Shown here: piece by piece, positions 50,494 through 50,529 of the stretch | How the letters are laid out: the number at the start of each line of letters is the position of its first letter | Numbering within the stretch: the stretch's first letter is position 1 | Source of the DNA: Bacillus paralicheniformis | GTDB taxonomy: Bacteria > Bacillota > Bacilli > Bacillales > Bacillaceae | Length of the DNA: 50,529 nucleotides | Reading direction: 5' to 3' | NCBI RefSeq assembly: GCF_001042485.2 | Contig: NZ_LBMN02000019.1 | Location: 1-50,529, forward strand | The notes under the pieces: model-generated | Databases searched by the model: none | What the model was told of the DNA's origin: nothing | Seen by the model: the letters and a program-made list of their open reading frames with translations, nothing else | Made by a program: the position numbers and the translations under genes

Positions 50494-50515
50494 AAGCTGC
50501 CTGATCAGGCAGCTT
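50494..50515 (-). terminator. Terminator of a minus-strand gene beyond the right edge
   Basis: A perfect 22-base palindrome (50494-50515) is followed on the minus strand by a six-base T-run. It should end a gene that lies past 50529. Confidence 0.85.
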
Positions 50516-50529
50516 CAGCTTGTCGACAA

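Noticed and set aside
1..50529. Prophage, IS, CRISPR or rRNA/tRNA content
   Set aside because: No integrase, transposase, direct-repeat array, tRNA fold or rRNA sequence was recognised. The gene order is largely the ancestral Bacillus one.

Overview
The window is a chromosomal segment of a Bacillus of the B. licheniformis / B. paralicheniformis group. The basis is gene-by-gene resemblance to B. subtilis proteins that I know and a gene order that follows the B. subtilis ktrD-to-dppA region. Retained blocks include ktrD-htpX-ykrK-sspD-rsgI-sigI-ykoY-ykoX-ykoW-ykoV-ykoU, ykoM-ykoL-ykzB-tnrA-mgtE, ispA/metE/guaD, ohrB-ohrR-ohrA-proA-proB-purU-ykkD-ykkC-ykkA, and ykjA-ykhA-ykgA-ykfD..dppA. No rRNA, tRNA, CRISPR array, insertion sequence or prophage was seen.

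Layout. 1-270 is non-coding and holds three inverted repeats and a structured element. 279-2721 holds two coupled small proteins and a class B penicillin-binding protein (pbpC). 2.8-8.4 kb holds the K+ transporter ktrD, the membrane protease htpX with its divergent regulator ykrK, spore protein sspD, and sigI-rsgI. 8.5-15.1 kb holds TerC-family ykoY behind an Mn2+ riboswitch, DedA-family ykoX, diguanylate cyclase ykoW, and the Ku/LigD end-joining pair. 15.1-19.3 kb holds MarR regulator ykoM, small proteins ykoL and ykzB, nitrogen regulator tnrA, and mgtE behind an M-box and a short leader ORF. 19.5-24.6 kb holds the intracellular protease ispA, metE behind a cobalamin riboswitch, and an accessory WXG100-like pair with a frame-broken tail. 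24.6-32.6 kb holds a histidine phosphatase, guaD, a lipoprotein, the ohrB/ohrR/ohrA peroxide module, proBA behind a proline T-box, purU, and the guanidine exporter ykkCD behind a guanidine-I riboswitch. 32.8-38.0 kb holds ykkA, a small membrane exporter, a PadR/HAAS pair with twin operators, a secreted pectate lyase, ykjA and the thioesterase ykhA. 38.2-50.5 kb holds ykgA, a patatin-like phospholipase split into two coupled ORFs, and the dppABCDE-ykfABCD operon for murein peptide uptake and breakdown.

Regulation is unusually rich in RNA switches: Mn2+ (ykoY), Mg2+ (mgtE), cobalamin (metE), T-box Pro (proBA) and guanidine (ykkCD). A perfect TnrA box precedes tnrA, a sigma-I-like promoter precedes sigI, and a perfect inverted repeat overlaps the htpX -10.

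The least explained items are four. First, the patatin pair, whose first gene carries a Cys-rich insert and whose second carries the C-terminal part of the family plus three membrane segments. Second, a 40-codon ORF with an excellent RBS between the M-box terminator and mgtE, whose end forms a strong hairpin beside the mgtE RBS. Third, a pair of 19-bp PadR-type operators bracketing a promoter. Fourth, the structured repeat element at the left edge, whose two hairpin copies differ by a compensatory change. All functional statements are from reading the sequence and from memory of these families; no database search was run.
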